From positions 1 through 6,744 of the forward strand of contig WFRA01000247.1 of NCBI GenBank assembly GCA_015486775.1: 6,744 nucleotides of DNA. Direction: 5' to 3'. This stretch comes from Kiritimatiellales bacterium. Lineage in GTDB: Bacteria > Verrucomicrobiota > Kiritimatiellia > Kiritimatiellales > Pontiellaceae. Positions 6,268-6,744 of the stretch are shown piece after piece; position 1 is the stretch's first letter, and each line of letters opens with the position of its first letter. The translations under genes were made by a program, and so were the position numbers. The notes under the pieces were generated by a model that ran no database searches, was not told where the DNA came from, and saw only the letters and a program-made list of their open reading frames with translations.

Positions 6268-6297
6268 TTTATGCCACAGCCCCAGAGGGCGTGTCAA
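6268..6297 (-). promoter_or_regulatory. Probable sigma-70-type promoter of the PEP-CTERM gene
   Basis: On the minus strand a perfect TTGACA (6292-6297) is followed after 18 nt by CATAAA (6268-6273), which matches 4 of 6 bases of TATAAT. Directly upstream of the -35 box lies an A/T-rich stretch (about 6301-6337, including TTATATTAGAAATAAATATG) that resembles an UP element. Initiation near 6261 would give a leader of about 105 nt before the ATG at 6155. This is the only good promoter I find in the window. Confidence 0.5.
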
Positions 6298-6432
6298 ACA
6301 TGTTTTCATATTTATTTCTAATATAATCCAATTAAATAGGCCGGATGCAAAAATTGCCGTATTTTTATTTCAGTTTTGTTTCATACAGGCCCGTTCAGCG
6401 ACGGATATCCTGTGCTTTGTGGAAAAGCGGAT

Positions 6433-6581
6433 CTACTCGATGTGGATCCGGTAGAAGGCCTGCACCTTGCTGTTTGCGTTGGTGTCGATGAACTCGGTCA
6501 CGCCGTCCAGCCCCTGGATCCCGCCTTCCAATGGATGGAAGAGTCCATCCCGAGATTGGTGCTGACGTGAATGGCACCAAC
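6433..6581 (-). pseudogene. Frameshifted remnant of a secreted-protein C-terminus
   Basis: On the minus strand, one frame (6581-6501) reads 'VGAIHVSTNLGMDSSIHW' then 'KAGS' before running to a stop at 6498-6500. The adjacent frame continues as 'GLDGVTEFIDTNANSKV' then 'QAFYRIHIE', and stops at 6433-6435. Joined by a single-base shift near 6511-6518, these resemble the STNL/DTNA...FYR C-termini of secreted PVC-group proteins, and they parallel the '...ATKFYKV' end of the gene at 3558-5249. An in-frame stop (6582-6584) cuts the upper part. The frame running through 6585-6631 reads 'GLPVGNAVFMFKL' and may be a further shifted piece. I infer the decayed 3' end of an older gene. A sequencing error or the real end of an unread gene beyond 6744 is the alternative. 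Confidence 0.5.
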
Positions 6582-6686
6582 TTAAACATAAACACCGCAT
6601 TCCCGACGGGCAGGCCAGCGGCCTGCTCCACGCACAGGGAGGATTGATCTGTAAATTCCGCAAAGTAGGTTAAGCGTCCCGCTTGA
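6533..6686. repeat. Cluster of four short inverted repeats
   Basis: Perfect stems: GGATGGA/TCCATCC (6533-6550, 4-nt loop), TTGGTGC/GCACCAA (6556-6580, 11-nt loop), GCAGGCC/GGCCTGC (6610-6626, 3-nt loop) and AAGCG/CGCTT (6672-6684, 3-nt loop). The first two fall within the coding remnant, and the third is in the degenerate DNA just upstream of it. None is followed by a T-run on either strand, so they are not typical terminators. Confidence 0.5.
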
Positions 6687-6744
6687 CCCCGGCTCCGAAC
6701 ACAGATGGAAGAGTTTTGGATCGCTAATCACGCGAATTGTGCGA

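Larger units (their letters stand above)
6156..6744. other. Long non-coding region upstream of the locus
   Basis: About 590 nt with no intact gene. From the gene outward it contains the PEP-CTERM ribosome binding site and leader, the probable promoter, an A/T-rich block (6301-6380), the C-terminal remnant (6433-6581), and four short hairpins between 6533 and 6686. Beyond 6690 I see nothing I can name. Confidence 0.5.

Noticed and set aside
6345..6370. AAAAAT/ATTTTT hairpin in the A/T-rich block
   Set aside because: The stem is only A-T pairs with a short GC loop, too weak to call as a terminator and easily expected in A/T-rich DNA.
5933..6454. 173-codon plus-strand open frame across the PEP-CTERM 5' end and promoter
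   Set aside because: It overlaps the signal peptide region antisense, is low-complexity Pro/Ser/Arg-rich, and has no homologous-looking motif.
6395..6631. 78-codon minus-strand open frame
   Set aside because: It runs in the wrong frame relative to the recognisable STNL and FYRIHIE segments and has no motif beyond a short possible remnant; it is not an intact gene.
1..6744. tRNA, rRNA, CRISPR array, insertion sequence or transposase
   Set aside because: No regularly spaced direct repeats, terminal inverted repeats with transposase, or tRNA/rRNA-like conserved sequence was seen on either strand.

Overview
The window looks like accessory DNA from a polysaccharide-degrading bacterium of the Kiritimatiellota/Verrucomicrobia (PVC) type. 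This is an inference, based on a PEP-CTERM sorting tail, large secreted proteins opening with a 'YEGFDY' lectin-like domain, C-termini ending in 'FYKV' or 'FYRI' motifs, and a β-helix protein next to a GH130-type enzyme. All five convincing genes lie on the minus strand, so the locus reads from high to low coordinates. Most of it is moderately GC-rich.

Layout in the direction of transcription. (a) 6744-6156 holds no intact gene. It contains several short hairpins, a frameshifted remnant of the 3' end of an older gene (about 6433-6581), and a plausible sigma-70-type promoter (6268-6297) with an A/T-rich upstream stretch. (b) 6155-5337 encodes a secreted PEP-CTERM protein with one copy of a ~225-residue lectin-like domain, followed by a strong intrinsic terminator (5289-5322). 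(c) 5249-3558 encodes a secreted paralogue with two tandem copies of that domain and a different C-terminal module, followed by a second stem-loop terminator (3498-3538). (d) 3467-2511 encodes a DapA/NanA-superfamily class I aldolase with an atypical active site. (e) 2485-1538 starts 25 nt downstream and encodes a cytoplasmic GH130-like glycoside phosphorylase. (f) 1394 to beyond position 1 encodes a secreted right-handed β-helix protein that is cut by the window edge.

Proposed working model (inference): the two YEGFDY proteins sit at or outside the cell surface and may bind a polysaccharide. The β-helix protein may be an exported lyase, epimerase or hydrolase acting on it. The GH130 enzyme would phosphorolyse imported (probably mannose-containing) oligosaccharides in the cytoplasm, and the aldolase would act on a 2-keto acid sugar from the same glycan. 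No transporter, regulator or sulfatase is visible here. The least ordinary features are the three-copy shuffled lectin-like domain with two different C-terminal fates, the terminator-like hairpins between closely spaced co-directional genes, and the non-canonical pyruvate-binding loop of the aldolase.
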